A stretch of 64,000 bases of DNA. It comes from Roseivivax marinus. Its GTDB lineage: Bacteria > Pseudomonadota > Alphaproteobacteria > Rhodobacterales > Rhodobacteraceae. Location of the stretch: NCBI RefSeq assembly GCF_900109705.1, contig NZ_FOAI01000004.1, forward strand, positions 217,443-281,442, given 5' to 3'. Position 1 is the first letter of the stretch. Each line of letters opens with the position of its first letter. The translations under genes were made by a program, and so were the position numbers. The notes below the pieces were generated by a model that searched no databases, was not told the DNA's origin, and saw only the letters and a program-made list of their open reading frames with translations. Positions 1 through 8,360 of this stretch are shown here, one piece after another.

Positions 1-1554
1 ATCAACCCGCTGCTCGAGCCCGAGCAGATCGGCGCGATCCTGCGCGAGACCGGCGCCAAGGTGGTCGTCACGCTCAAGCCGTTCCCCAAGACCGACGTGG
101 CCCAGAAGGTCCACGAGGCGGTGCGCCATGCGCCGTCGGTTCAGACCGTGCTCGAGGTCGACCTGAACCGCTACCTGACACCGCCGAAGTCGTGGATCGT
201 GCCGCTGATGCGCCCGAAGCTCGACGGCAAGCGCCACGTGGACGTCAAGGATTTCGGCCGCGAACTGGCGAAGCAGTCCACGACGCTGGGCTTCGAGGAC
301 CGGCAGGAGGACCGCGTCGCGGCCTATTTCCACACGGGCGGCACCACGGGGATGCCGAAGGTCGCGCAGCATCTCTACTCGGGGATGATCTACAACGGCT
401 GGCTCGGCCACAGGCTGCTGTTCTCCGAGGACGACAACCTGATGTGTCCGCTTCCGCTGTTTCACGTCTTCGCCTGCCACGTGATCCTGATGGCGGCGGT
501 GGCGTCTGGCGCGCACGTGATCTTCCCCACGCCGCAAGGCTACCGGGGCGACGGCGTCTTCGACAACTTCTGGAAGCTGGTCGAGCGCTGGAAGATCACC
601 TTCATCATCACCGTGCCCACCGCGGTTTCGGCGCTGATGCAGCGCAAGGTGGACGCGGACGTGTCCACGGTGAAGACCGCGTTCTCGGGCTCGGCGCCGA
701 TGCCGCTGGAGCTCTTCAAGAGGTTCGAGGCCGCTTCGGGCGTGACCATCGTCGAAGGGTACGGCCTGACCGAGGCGACGTGCCTCGTGTCCTGCAACCC
801 GCCGGAGGGAGAGAAGAAGGTCGGCTCCATCGGCATTCCGTTCCCATACACCGAGGTCAAGATCGTCCGGCAGACGAACGAGGGACCGAAGGAATGCGCG
901 GTGGACGAGATCGGCGAGATCTGCATCTCGAACCCCGGCGTCTACGCGGGCTCGACCTATACCGAGGAAGACAAGAACCACGATCTCTTCCACGAGGGGA
1001 TTTATTTGCGGACCGGCGACCTCGGGCGGCTGGACCCGGACGGCTATCTCTGGATCACTGGCCGGGCGAAGGACCTCATCATCCGCGGTGGGCACAACAT
1101 CGACCCCGCCGAGATCGAGGAGGCCCTGCTGGGCCATCCGGCCGTCGCCTTCGCCGGCGCCATCGGCCAGCCCGACGCCCATGCGGGCGAGCTGCCCTGC
1201 GCCTTCGTGGAACTGGTGAGCGACGCGCAGGTCACCGAAGAGGAGCTGATGGAGCATTGCCGCACCCACGTCCACGAGCGTGCGGCGCAACCTAAGCACC
1301 TGGAAATTCTAGATGAGCTGCCCAAGACTGCGGTGGGCAAGGTCTTCAAGCCCGATCTGCGCAAAAGGGCCATCACGCGGGTCTACAACGGGGCGCTGGA
1401 AAAGGCAGACGTTCCGGCGCGGGTCGAAAGCGTGGTGGATGACAAATCGCGCGGGCTGGTGGCCCAGGTGCGGGCCAATGGCGCCAGTGACGAGCAGATC
1501 ACGCAGGTCCTTGGAGCCTTCACCCGGCCGTGGGAGCACGCGCAGTCCGCGTGA
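1..1554 (+). CDS. AMP-forming acyl-CoA synthetase (5' end outside window)
   Basis: The frame is open from base 1, so the N-terminus lies upstream and about 517 residues are visible. It belongs to the ANL superfamily, which activates a carboxylic acid with ATP to an acyl-AMP and then transfers it to CoA in the cytoplasm. The phosphate-binding loop HTGGTTGMPK is encoded near base 330, the adenine-binding GYGLTEAT near 760, the TGDLG aspartate motif near 1013 and the hinge segment GRAKDLIIRGG near 1060. A C-terminal AMP-binding_C domain follows, with the catalytic-lysine motif PKTAVGK near 1320. The acyl chain length cannot be told from the sequence. A stem-loop terminator follows the stop. No neighbour indicates a pathway, and it is not obviously coupled to the downstream ArsR gene, which is on the other strand. 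Confidence 0.88.
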   Translation: MNPLLEPEQIGAILRETGAKVVVTLKPFPKTDVAQKVHEAVRHAPSVQTVLEVDLNRYLTPPKSWIVPLMRPKLDGKRHVDVKDFGRELAKQSTTLGFEDRQEDRVAAYFHTGGTTGMPKVAQHLYSGMIYNGWLGHRLLFSEDDNLMCPLPLFHVFACHVILMAAVASGAHVIFPTPQGYRGDGVFDNFWKLVERWKITFIITVPTAVSALMQRKVDADVSTVKTAFSGSAPMPLELFKRFEAASGVTIVEGYGLTEATCLVSCNPPEGEKKVGSIGIPFPYTEVKIVRQTNEGPKECAVDEIGEICISNPGVYAGSTYTEEDKNHDLFHEGIYLRTGDLGRLDPDGYLWITGRAKDLIIRGGHNIDPAEIEEALLGHPAVAFAGAIGQPDAHAGELPCAFVELVSDAQVTEEELMEHCRTHVHERAAQPKHLEILDELPKTAVGKVFKPDLRKRAITRVYNGALEKADVPARVESVVDDKSRGLVAQVRANGASDEQITQVLGAFTRPWEHAQSA

Positions 1555-1574
1555 TCCCGGTTTTTCGCCGGAAC

Positions 1575-1609
1575 AAGGCCGTTTCCGCAATCGCGGGGAC
1601 GGCCTTTTC
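1575..1609 (+). terminator. Rho-independent terminator after acyl-CoA synthetase
   Basis: Arms AAGGCCGT (1575-1582) and ACGGCCTT (1599-1606) pair perfectly, with an extra CCGC/GCGG inner stem, and are followed by a TTTTCT run. It begins 21 bases after the synthetase stop and reaches almost to the 3' end of the convergent ArsR gene. Confidence 0.8.
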
Positions 1610-1611
1610 TG

Positions 1612-1923
1612 TCACCGGAAGCGTTCCCGCAACAGCCCGAGCATCCGCTCGGTCAGGTCGTCGTTGAGGCGGTAGTACACCGTCTTGCCCTGTCGCCGCG
1701 TCAAGACGAGGTCGTCGTCTCTCAGGCGCGCCAACATCTGGCTGACGGCAGCTTGCCTCGTGTCGAGAAGAGCCTCCAGCTGGCCGACCGACTTCTCTCC
1801 ATCCTGAAGATAGTGAAGGATCGACAGCCGTCCGCGGTGCGCCAGCGTTTTAAGATACCCTGTCGCACGGTCGGCACCTTCAAATTCTCTGGTGGCCACA
1901 GTCGTGCCTTGCTTGCTCGGCAT
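1612..1923 (-). CDS. ArsR-family winged-helix transcriptional regulator
   Basis: This is a 103-residue protein with the whole ArsR/SmtB fold: an N-terminal helix (LKTLAHRGRLSILHYL), the recognition helix-turn-helix (SVGQLEALLDTRQAAVSQMLARL) and the beta-wing (VLTRRQGKTVYYRL). The start at 1923 is preferred because GGGAG lies about eight bases upstream; an in-frame ATG ten codons earlier has no comparable site. The protein from this start contains no cysteine, so it lacks the thiol ligands of classical metal- or sulfide-sensing members such as SqrR or ArsR. Its effector is unknown. A GTAT-N5-ATAC repeat near 1971-1983, upstream of its start, could be an operator, which is inference only. Confidence 0.8.
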   Translation of the reverse strand: MPSKQGTTVATREFEGADRATGYLKTLAHRGRLSILHYLQDGEKSVGQLEALLDTRQAAVSQMLARLRDDDLVLTRRQGKTVYYRLNDDLTERMLGLLRERFR

Positions 1924-2219
1924 CAATGTCTCCCACGCCAAATGCCTGCACACCCAAACGAAGTAAGATGTATCTCACATACGAGTTTGCAAGGCATTGA
2001 GTTCCACGCAGAGTTGATCCCACTGACCAACTTCCGAATGCGGCTTTACTTGCATTGAAAGAATATTGCCGCGCGACTCCGGGATATTCCAGCCCGATAC
2101 TCATGCACAATTCTGAAGGTAGCGGGATTACATTCCGTTCAGGGAATGAATTAGTAAAAAATTAATTTCTGTATTTGCCTGCAAACACGGAGAAATTTCA
2201 TCGCGCGGATGGGCTCAAG
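1924..2219. other. AT-rich intergenic region between arsR-type gene and pcaB
   Basis: No convincing gene is seen. It is noticeably more AT-rich than its surroundings. It holds the presumed arsR promoter on the left and the pcaDB terminator on the right. Confidence 0.5.
2153..2198 (-). terminator. Terminator of the pcaD-pcaB unit
   Basis: Reading the minus strand after the pcaB stop, arms AATTTCT...TTTGC and GCAAA...GAAATT form an imperfect stem around AG, followed by AATTTTTTAC. The stem has a small bulge, so it is weaker than the other terminators in the window, but the T-run and location fit. Confidence 0.55.
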
Positions 2220-3557
2220 TTAATCTTTGGACCGCGAAATAGCCGCGACCGCGGCGGCGAATTCCCGCGCGTCACCCGGAGCGGTGCCGATCTCTTGTGC
2301 CGGGTCGAACAGCGCCGGATCGATGTCCGGCCAGCGCGCCAGCGCCGCATCCCGCAAGTGGCCGCCTTCGGTTGCCACGGTCCCCGCAAGCGCCTTTACC
2401 TCGGCCTGTGCCTCCGTGCGGCTCATGCGGTCGGTGAGCGCGAAGGACAGCGCCTCGGCCGCCAGAAGGCCCTGGCTGCGCGAGAGGGTCTCGGCCATCG
2501 CCTCGGTCGCGGGGGCAAGACCGCCCAGCACGTCTTCGGCGCGGGTCAGCGCGGCGGCGAGCGACAGGCAGAGCGAGGGCAGGGTAAGCCACTCGGTGAA
2601 CCAGGCCGCGCCGTCGCGCTGCTGCCGGTGGACGCCGGCCCCCTGAAGCGTCGCGTTCAGGCCCGTGGCCTGCGCTGCCAGCGCCGACAGGACGGACGGG
2701 CCGACAGGGTTCTGCTTCTGCGGCATGGTCGAGGAGCCGCCTGCGCCACCGAGCCGGACTTCCGCCACCCCGGACTGGGTTGCAAGCGTGAGATCCTCCC
2801 CGATCTTGCCAAGCGCGGCCGCCGCCCGAGCGATCCACGCGCCGAGCCGAAGCAGCGGCGTGCGGTCGGTGTGCCACGTGCGCCCCGGATCGGCGAGACC
2901 GAGCGCCGCGGCAAGGTCCGCGCGCAGGGCCGCCGCTTCGGGTTGAAGAGCCTCCGCGGTGCCAGATGCGCCCGAAAGCGACACCGGCAGCGCCGCGCGC
3001 AGGCCGTCGATCTCGGCGCGCAGTTCCAGAAGAGGCCAGCCCCAGGAGGCAGCCACGGCGCCGAAGCTCGTGGGCGTCGCGTGCTGTCCGTAGGTCCGTG
3101 CCGCCATCGGAGTCGCGGCGTGCTCGGATGCCAGTCGCGCGAGGTGGCCGAGGCACGCGGTCAGCCGGTCCTCGTAATGTCCCAGCACCTGCCGCAGACG
3201 CAGCATCAGCGCGGTGTCCACGATGTCCTGAGAGGTCGCGCCCCAGTGCAGGTACTGCGCGTGCTCGGGCGCCTGCATGGCCGCCCGGAACAGCGACAGG
3301 AACGCCGGCACGGGCACGCCGTTCTGCCCGGTTCCCTCGGCCAGTCCGGCGGGGTCGAGCTGCAGCTCGAGGCTCGCGCGGTGGATCGCGCGGCCGCTGA
3401 CCTCGGGAATGATCCCGCGTGCTCCCTGCGCCTTGGCGAGCGCCCCCTCGACGAGCATCATCGCCCGGACCTCGGCGGTGTCCGAGAACAGGCGCGCAAC
3501 GTCGCCGGTGGGGAAGAGCTGCGCGTAGATGTGGCTCGAGAAGGCGTGTCCGGACAT
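2220..3557 (-). CDS. pcaB: 3-carboxy-cis,cis-muconate cycloisomerase (PcaB)
   Basis: This 445-residue protein belongs to the fumarase/aspartase/argininosuccinate lyase superfamily. The family signature GSSTMPQKQNP is present at about residue 270. N- and C-terminal sequence around the active site (HWGATSQDIVDTA, GQHATPTSFG) matches 3-carboxymuconate cycloisomerases, which convert 3-carboxy-cis,cis-muconate to 4-carboxymuconolactone in the protocatechuate branch of the beta-ketoadipate pathway. It follows pcaD by 48 bp on the same strand, so the two are probably co-transcribed, which supports the specific assignment over adenylosuccinate lyase. Length is normal for the family. The remaining pca genes (pcaGH, pcaC, pcaQ) are not in the window. 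Confidence 0.9.
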   Translation of the reverse strand: MSGHAFSSHIYAQLFPTGDVARLFSDTAEVRAMMLVEGALAKAQGARGIIPEVSGRAIHRASLELQLDPAGLAEGTGQNGVPVPAFLSLFRAAMQAPEHAQYLHWGATSQDIVDTALMLRLRQVLGHYEDRLTACLGHLARLASEHAATPMAARTYGQHATPTSFGAVAASWGWPLLELRAEIDGLRAALPVSLSGASGTAEALQPEAAALRADLAAALGLADPGRTWHTDRTPLLRLGAWIARAAAALGKIGEDLTLATQSGVAEVRLGGAGGSSTMPQKQNPVGPSVLSALAAQATGLNATLQGAGVHRQQRDGAAWFTEWLTLPSLCLSLAAALTRAEDVLGGLAPATEAMAETLSRSQGLLAAEALSFALTDRMSRTEAQAEVKALAGTVATEGGHLRDAALARWPDIDPALFDPAQEIGTAPGDAREFAAAVAAISRSKD

Positions 3558-3605
3558 GGAGGTCGGCTTTCGGTCTTGGTCAGGTCGATGGTGGGCGGCG
3601 CGGGC

Positions 3606-4394
3606 TCAGAGACAGCCCTGCGCGGCAAGGAAATCGCTCAGGATGCGGGCGTATTCCTCGGGCTTCTCGGCGCAGGGCAGGTGGCCCGCGCCGCGGATGA
3701 GGGCGAACTCGGCGCCCGGCACGAGGTCCGCGGTCTCGCGCACCAGATCCGCGGGCGTCGAGCCGTCGTCGGAACCCGCGATCGCAAGAAGCGGCAGGCG
3801 CAGCGCGGCGGTCGTGGTCATGAAGTCCGTGCCGGCGATCGCCGCGCAACAGCCCGCGTAGCCATGCGCCGGCTGCCTTTCGAGCATCGCGCGCCAGCCG
3901 TGGATCGCGTCGGTCTCGTGGAAGGCGGGCGCGAACCAGCGTTCGAGCACCGCGTCCGACATGGCGGCCAGCCCCTCGCTCTCGGTCTTGGCGATGCGTT
4001 CGGCCCACATGTCTCGGGTGCCGATCTTGGCGGCCGTGTTCGACAGCACCACGGCGCGCACGAGGTCGAGCCGCTTGGCCGCGAGCCCCTGCGCGATCAT
4101 GCCCCCGATGGAGAGACCCACGAACACTGCGTCGCGCACCTGCAGGTGGTCGAGCAGCATCTCCACGTCGTGCACCAGCTGCCCCATCGCGTAGGGCGCC
4201 GCGGGCGCCTCGGACAGGCCGTGGCCGCGCTTGTCGTAGCGGATAAGGCGCAGGCCCTTGGGCAAATGCGGCAACACCTCGTCCCAGAGCCGCAGGTCGG
4301 TTCCGAGCGAGTTGGCGAAGACCACAGGCTGGCCGTCGGGGTCGCCGTCCTCGCGGTAGTGCAGGCGGATGCCGTCGAGCGTGGCGATCTTCAT
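3606..4394 (-). CDS. pcaD: 3-oxoadipate enol-lactonase (PcaD)
   Basis: This is a 262-residue alpha/beta hydrolase. The nucleophile elbow GLSIGG places the catalytic serine at residue 95, the acid falls in the IAGSDDGSTP segment, and the histidine is in GAGHLPCAEKP near the C-terminus. The oxyanion region FANSLGTD near residue 26 is typical of PcaD. The enzyme hydrolyses beta-ketoadipate enol-lactone to beta-ketoadipate. It lies directly upstream of pcaB on the same strand, and the pairing makes a generic hydrolase assignment unlikely. Confidence 0.88.
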   Translation of the reverse strand: MKIATLDGIRLHYREDGDPDGQPVVFANSLGTDLRLWDEVLPHLPKGLRLIRYDKRGHGLSEAPAAPYAMGQLVHDVEMLLDHLQVRDAVFVGLSIGGMIAQGLAAKRLDLVRAVVLSNTAAKIGTRDMWAERIAKTESEGLAAMSDAVLERWFAPAFHETDAIHGWRAMLERQPAHGYAGCCAAIAGTDFMTTTAALRLPLLAIAGSDDGSTPADLVRETADLVPGAEFALIRGAGHLPCAEKPEEYARILSDFLAAQGCL

Positions 4395-4455
4395 GGCTGT
4401 CTCCCTTGGTAAGCCTCGGTCCCGGTCTTAGCGGGCGGCGCGGGCGGAGGGAACC

Positions 4456-5523
4456 TCAGCCCCGCGATCCCCGCAGCCAGCGCACGCCGCGGCCCAGGAA
4501 CCCGGCCCTGCGTGGGGCCGGAGCCTCGTCGTCTTGCGGCACCTGCGGTCGTGGCACGCCGCGCGCGGCCACGTAGGCGTCGAGAACGGCCTTCGCCTCC
4601 TCGGCCAGGGGCGCATCGCTGGCGGGGTCGGCCTCCACGTGGTCGTCGAAGGCCGGACCGGTCAGGAACCGCTCGGCCAGATCGGTGTTTGCGCGCCGGT
4701 GCTTGCTGACCATCGCGCGCCGGGTTCTCGTGTCGAGAAGGAAGCGTCGGGGCGGCACGTCGATCACCTTCGGCGCCTCCGCGAAGAAACGCCCCAGCGC
4801 GTGGTGCACGCGCATCGGGTCCATGCCCTCGCCCTGCAGGCGGATTTTCAGAAGCCGCGCAGGCTCGATCAGGCCGGTGGGCGGGCTCACGTTGGCGGCA
4901 TTCATCGCCTCGGTCGCGCCCGCCGGGATCGAGGTCACGCCCACAAGATCGATCAGCGCCCGAAGCGCGTGGTCCTTGGGCTGGCCGGGGCGCAGCAGCA
5001 CGGGATGGATGTTCGACCGCCCGAAGAACTTGCCCCAGTAGGTCAGCGTCATCGCGTAGTTCAGAAGCCCCTGACGGCGCCGCTTCTCGACGAGGTCGGG
5101 CAGGGCGTCGGTCCACGGCTTGCCGCCCTTTATCTGCTGCTTGTAATCCGACTCGACCCAGATGTCCTGCCGCCGCAGGTAGGCCACCACCGTGGTCTCG
5201 AAGCCCTTGGCGCGGATGCGCTCGGCCACGTCGTTCATCGCCGGCGTCGCGAAGAGCCCGAACAGCACTTCGGACGAGATGATGACGTCGCCTTCCGGCT
5301 CGAGGAAGAAGTCCAGCTTGCGCTGCCAGGCGTCGCGTCGGTCGGCGAGGATATCCTCGGCCAGCTTGGCGCCGTTGCCCTGGTGCCGTTCGCGGGTGCC
5401 CGGCGGGAAGCGGAAATGGACGTTCTCGCGGGCCAGCGCCTCGGACTGGTCCTGCAGGAAGGCCTGTACCGTCGTCGTCGCGCATTTCGGCATGCCGACG
5501 TGCAGGAAGAGGCGTTTGGTCAT
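4456..5523 (-). CDS. Sulfotransferase-like protein
   Basis: This 355-residue protein opens with LFLHVGMPKCATTTVQ, the 5'-phosphosulfate-binding loop of PAPS-dependent sulfotransferases (GxPKxGTT type), here with alanine in place of the usual glycine. The segment VIISSEVLF near residue 80 and YLRRQD further on resemble the 3'-phosphate-binding strand and helix. The start at 5523 was chosen because the sulfotransferase homology begins there; the frame runs further upstream but into sequence without coding character, and the ribosome site is weak. The acceptor substrate is unknown. In marine bacteria such genes often modify surface glycans, but nothing nearby shows this. It is 61 bp upstream of pcaD on the same strand, possibly by chance. 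Confidence 0.7.
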   Translation of the reverse strand: MTKRLFLHVGMPKCATTTVQAFLQDQSEALARENVHFRFPPGTRERHQGNGAKLAEDILADRRDAWQRKLDFFLEPEGDVIISSEVLFGLFATPAMNDVAERIRAKGFETTVVAYLRRQDIWVESDYKQQIKGGKPWTDALPDLVEKRRRQGLLNYAMTLTYWGKFFGRSNIHPVLLRPGQPKDHALRALIDLVGVTSIPAGATEAMNAANVSPPTGLIEPARLLKIRLQGEGMDPMRVHHALGRFFAEAPKVIDVPPRRFLLDTRTRRAMVSKHRRANTDLAERFLTGPAFDDHVEADPASDAPLAEEAKAVLDAYVAARGVPRPQVPQDDEAPAPRRAGFLGRGVRWLRGSRG

Positions 5524-5675
5524 CTCGGCGGCGTCCTTCGATGGCGGCGTCCGCGCCGGTCTACCGAAGCCGCCGCACGGCGTCCACGGGCGCCGCTTTT
5601 CGTCTGGAAAACCCGCAGACCCTCGCGTAGACGGTGAGGCCACCCGCGCGGGTGCGCGCACAAGGAGGCAAGGCG

Positions 5676-6896
5676 ATGAACGAACGTGTCAATTCCTTCA
5701 TGACCGGGCCGGACGAGAAGGGCCGCTTCGGCGATTTCGGCGGTCGGTTCGTGTCGGAAACCCTGATGCCGCTGATCCTCGAGCTCGAGGAGCGTTACAC
5801 GCACGCCAAGACCGACCAGAGCTTCTGGGACGAGATGGACTTCCTGTGGAAGCACTATGTCGGCCGGCCTTCGCCGCTCTACTTCGCGGAGCGCCTCACC
5901 GAGCGGCTCGGCGGCGCCAAGGTCTACCTCAAGCGCGACGAGCTGAACCACACCGGTGCGCACAAGATCAACAACGTGCTGGGCCAGATCATCCTCGCCC
6001 GGCGCATGGGCAAGACCCGCATCATCGCCGAAACCGGCGCCGGCCAGCACGGCGTCGCGACCGCGACGGTCTGCGCCAAGTTCGGCCTGAAATGCGTGGT
6101 CTACATGGGCGCCCACGACGTGGAGCGTCAGCAGCCCAACGTCTTCCGGATGCGGCTGCTTGGCGCCGAGGTGGTGCCGGTGACCAGCGGTCGCGGCACC
6201 CTCAAGGACGCCATGAACGACGCGCTGCGCGACTGGGTGACCAACGTGCGCGACACGTTCTACTGCATCGGCACGGTGGCCGGCCCGCACCCGTACCCGG
6301 CGATGGTCCGCGACTTCCAGTCGATCATCGGCACCGAGGTCCGCGAACAGATGCAGGAGGCCGAGGGCCGTCTGCCCGACACGCTGATCGCGGCGATCGG
6401 CGGCGGATCGAACGCCATGGGCCTGTTCTACCCGTTCCTCGACGACAAGGAGGTCTCGATCATCGGGGTCGAGGCCGGTGGCAAGGGCGTGTCCGACAAG
6501 ATGGAGCACTGCGCCTCGCTCACCGGCGGGCGCCCCGGCGTGCTGCACGGCAACCGCACCTACCTTCTGCAGGACGACGACGGCCAGATCCTCGAGGGCT
6601 TCTCGATCTCGGCAGGCCTCGACTATCCCGGCATCGGTCCCGAGCACGCCTGGCTGCACGAGAGCGGGCGCGCCAAGTACGTGTCGATCACCGACGCCGA
6701 GGCGCTGGAGGCGTTCCAGCTCTGCTGCGAGACGGAGGGCATCATCCCCGCGCTCGAACCCTCGCACGCGCTGGCCCACGTGACCAAGATCGCGCCCGAT
6801 CTGCCGAAGGATCACATCATCTGCATGAACATGTGCGGACGCGGCGACAAGGACATCTACACCGTCGCGAAGGCGCTGGGCCACGACATGGACTGA
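5676..6896 (+). CDS. trpB: Tryptophan synthase beta subunit
   Basis: This 406-residue PLP enzyme joins indole and serine to make tryptophan, working as an alpha2-beta2 complex with TrpA. The PLP-lysine motif HTGAHKINN, the phosphate-binding GGGSNAMG and the C-terminal GRGDKD are all intact. The start at 5676 follows a strong AAGGAGG site (5662-5668); an upstream in-frame ATG at 5634 has none. trpA is not adjacent but 8.6 kb downstream at 15472. A clear terminator follows, so the gene looks monocistronic. It belongs to the classic TrpB1 family rather than TrpB2. Confidence 0.96.
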   Translation: MNERVNSFMTGPDEKGRFGDFGGRFVSETLMPLILELEERYTHAKTDQSFWDEMDFLWKHYVGRPSPLYFAERLTERLGGAKVYLKRDELNHTGAHKINNVLGQIILARRMGKTRIIAETGAGQHGVATATVCAKFGLKCVVYMGAHDVERQQPNVFRMRLLGAEVVPVTSGRGTLKDAMNDALRDWVTNVRDTFYCIGTVAGPHPYPAMVRDFQSIIGTEVREQMQEAEGRLPDTLIAAIGGGSNAMGLFYPFLDDKEVSIIGVEAGGKGVSDKMEHCASLTGGRPGVLHGNRTYLLQDDDGQILEGFSISAGLDYPGIGPEHAWLHESGRAKYVSITDAEALEAFQLCCETEGIIPALEPSHALAHVTKIAPDLPKDHIICMNMCGRGDKDIYTVAKALGHDMD

Positions 6897-6924
6897 ACCG
6901 GCACGACTGTCGGAAATGTATCGG

Positions 6925-6951
6925 AAGGGGCGCATGTTGCGCCCCTTTTTC
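6925..6951 (+). terminator. Rho-independent terminator of trpB
   Basis: Arms AGGGGCGCA (6926-6934) and TGCGCCCCT (6938-6946) pair perfectly around TGT and run into TTTTT. A 12-base direct repeat, TGTCGGAAATGT, flanks the hairpin (about 6908 and 6961). Confidence 0.88.
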
Positions 6952-7041
6952 GTGTCAGATTGTCGGAAATGTGCAAGCTTCCGCGCCGGACGGAGGGCGC
7001 ATGGGTGGCCGTTTCGGACGCCGCGGGACCGGACTCTCACG

Positions 7042-7929
7042 CTAGGTTTCGTCCCCGGTCCGGTCCAGCGCCAGCGGCTCCTTGAACGTGAGCGTGCGGT
7101 AGGGGAACGGGATCTCGATACCGGCCTCATCGAGCGCGCGCTTGACCGCGGCCACCGCCTCGTCCCGTGAGCGATGCTCGTCCGGCGGCGCGCTCTTGGC
7201 CCACCAGCGCACCAGGAAGTCGATGGAGGACGAGTTGAACTCGCGCGCGAACACCTCCGGGGCCGCGCCGGGGGCCCGCGTCTCCAAGCCCTCGATCGCC
7301 GTGCGGATCACTTCGCGCGCGGCATCCACGTCCTCGCCGTAGGCGACGCCCACGATCATCTCGATGCGCCGCACGGTGCGATCGGTCAGCACCCGCACCG
7401 GGTTCTTGAAGATGTAGGAGTTCGGCACGAGGATCAGTTCGCCCGAGCGCTGCCGCAAGAAGGTGTCGCGGACGGAAATGTGCTCGACCTTGCCCGAGAG
7501 GCCCTCGCAGACGATGTCGTCGCCGATCCGCATGGGTTTGCGCAGAAGGATCAGGAACCCGGCGAGGAAGTTCTCGAAGATGTCCTTGAAGGCGAGGCCC
7601 ACGGCGATGGAGCCGAGGCCGAGCCCGGCCAGCATCTTGGTCGGCGTCAGATTGGGAAAGAGGATCGTCGCCGCGATCACGGCGCCCAGCAACCAGATGC
7701 CGATCCGCGCGAGCTTTTCCAGCGCTGTAACGAGAGAGGGCCGGGATTTCGACCGGCGCAGGCCCCCGGCGACCGCGCGGCCCACGCCCCATGCGACCGC
7801 CCACGTCACCAGAAGGATGACCAGCGCGACCGCCATGTTGGGCAGCAGATCGACCGCGCCGCGCAGCAGGGCGGCGAGGTCCTCGGTCACCATCCGGACA
7901 GGGTGAATGTTGTCGGTGACCTCGTCCAT
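7042..7929 (-). CDS. Small-conductance mechanosensitive channel (MscS family)
   Basis: This 295-residue inner-membrane protein has three predicted membrane segments (around residues 25-50, 70-95 and 100-125). They are followed by the conserved MscS pore and beta-domain: GLGSIAVGLAFKDIFENFLAG, then the RPMRIGD segment that opens the cytoplasmic beta domain. Such channels open under membrane tension to release solutes in hypo-osmotic shock. ATG at 7929 is preferred over the GTG five codons earlier because GGAG lies eight bases ahead of it. The C-terminal part (VGVAYGEDVD, FPYRTLTF) matches the vestibule of short MscS proteins. The gene stands alone, convergent with trpB. Confidence 0.88.
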   Translation of the reverse strand: MDEVTDNIHPVRMVTEDLAALLRGAVDLLPNMAVALVILLVTWAVAWGVGRAVAGGLRRSKSRPSLVTALEKLARIGIWLLGAVIAATILFPNLTPTKMLAGLGLGSIAVGLAFKDIFENFLAGFLILLRKPMRIGDDIVCEGLSGKVEHISVRDTFLRQRSGELILVPNSYIFKNPVRVLTDRTVRRIEMIVGVAYGEDVDAAREVIRTAIEGLETRAPGAAPEVFAREFNSSSIDFLVRWWAKSAPPDEHRSRDEAVAAVKRALDEAGIEIPFPYRTLTFKEPLALDRTGDET

Positions 7930-7987
7930 GCCGCTCCGTTCCACGCGATGCGATCAAACGCGCAGGAAGCGGCGGCGTTCCGCAGGG

Positions 7988-8356
7988 TCAGCCGGCGTGC
8001 TGGCGCAGCACCTCCAGCGGCACGATCTCGAGCGCACGGGCATGGGTCGCGGCGAGGTTCACCTTCGGCGCGCAGCCATCGTCATGGGCCTGAAGGAAGC
8101 GGCTGGCGCAGAGGCACCAGCTGTCGCCGGGCTTCAAGCCGTCGAACATGAACTCGGGGCGCGGGGTGGACAGGTCGTTGCCGACATATTTCGAGAACGC
8201 CAGGAACTCGGCCGTCATCACCGCGCAGACAGTATGGCTGCCCGCGTCCGCGGCGCAGGTGTTGCAGTGCCCGTCGCGAAAGAAGCCGGTGAGCGGTTCG
8301 GTCGAGCAAGACTGAAGCGCGTCGCCCAACACGTTGACCTCTGGGTCCTTTTCCAT
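7988..8356 (-). CDS. DUF2237 family protein
   Basis: This 122-residue cytoplasmic protein matches the DUF2237 family in length and pattern: LTGFFRDGHCNTCAADAGSHTVCA near the start, then FLAFSKYVGNDLSTP and KPGDSWCLCASRFLQA. Six or more cysteines are spread along it, among them conserved pairs in the first and third blocks, which suggests metal or redox chemistry, but the family has no assigned function. It starts 4 bp downstream of the serine hydrolase stop, so the two are probably co-transcribed. Confidence 0.8.
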   Translation of the reverse strand: MEKDPEVNVLGDALQSCSTEPLTGFFRDGHCNTCAADAGSHTVCAVMTAEFLAFSKYVGNDLSTPRPEFMFDGLKPGDSWCLCASRFLQAHDDGCAPKVNLAATHARALEIVPLEVLRQHAG

Positions 8357-8360
8357 GGCG

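Noticed and set aside
2175..4412. Long open frame (745 codons) on the plus strand
   Set aside because: It is antisense to pcaB and pcaD, Arg/Gly-rich and without motifs; a shadow produced by high GC codon bias.
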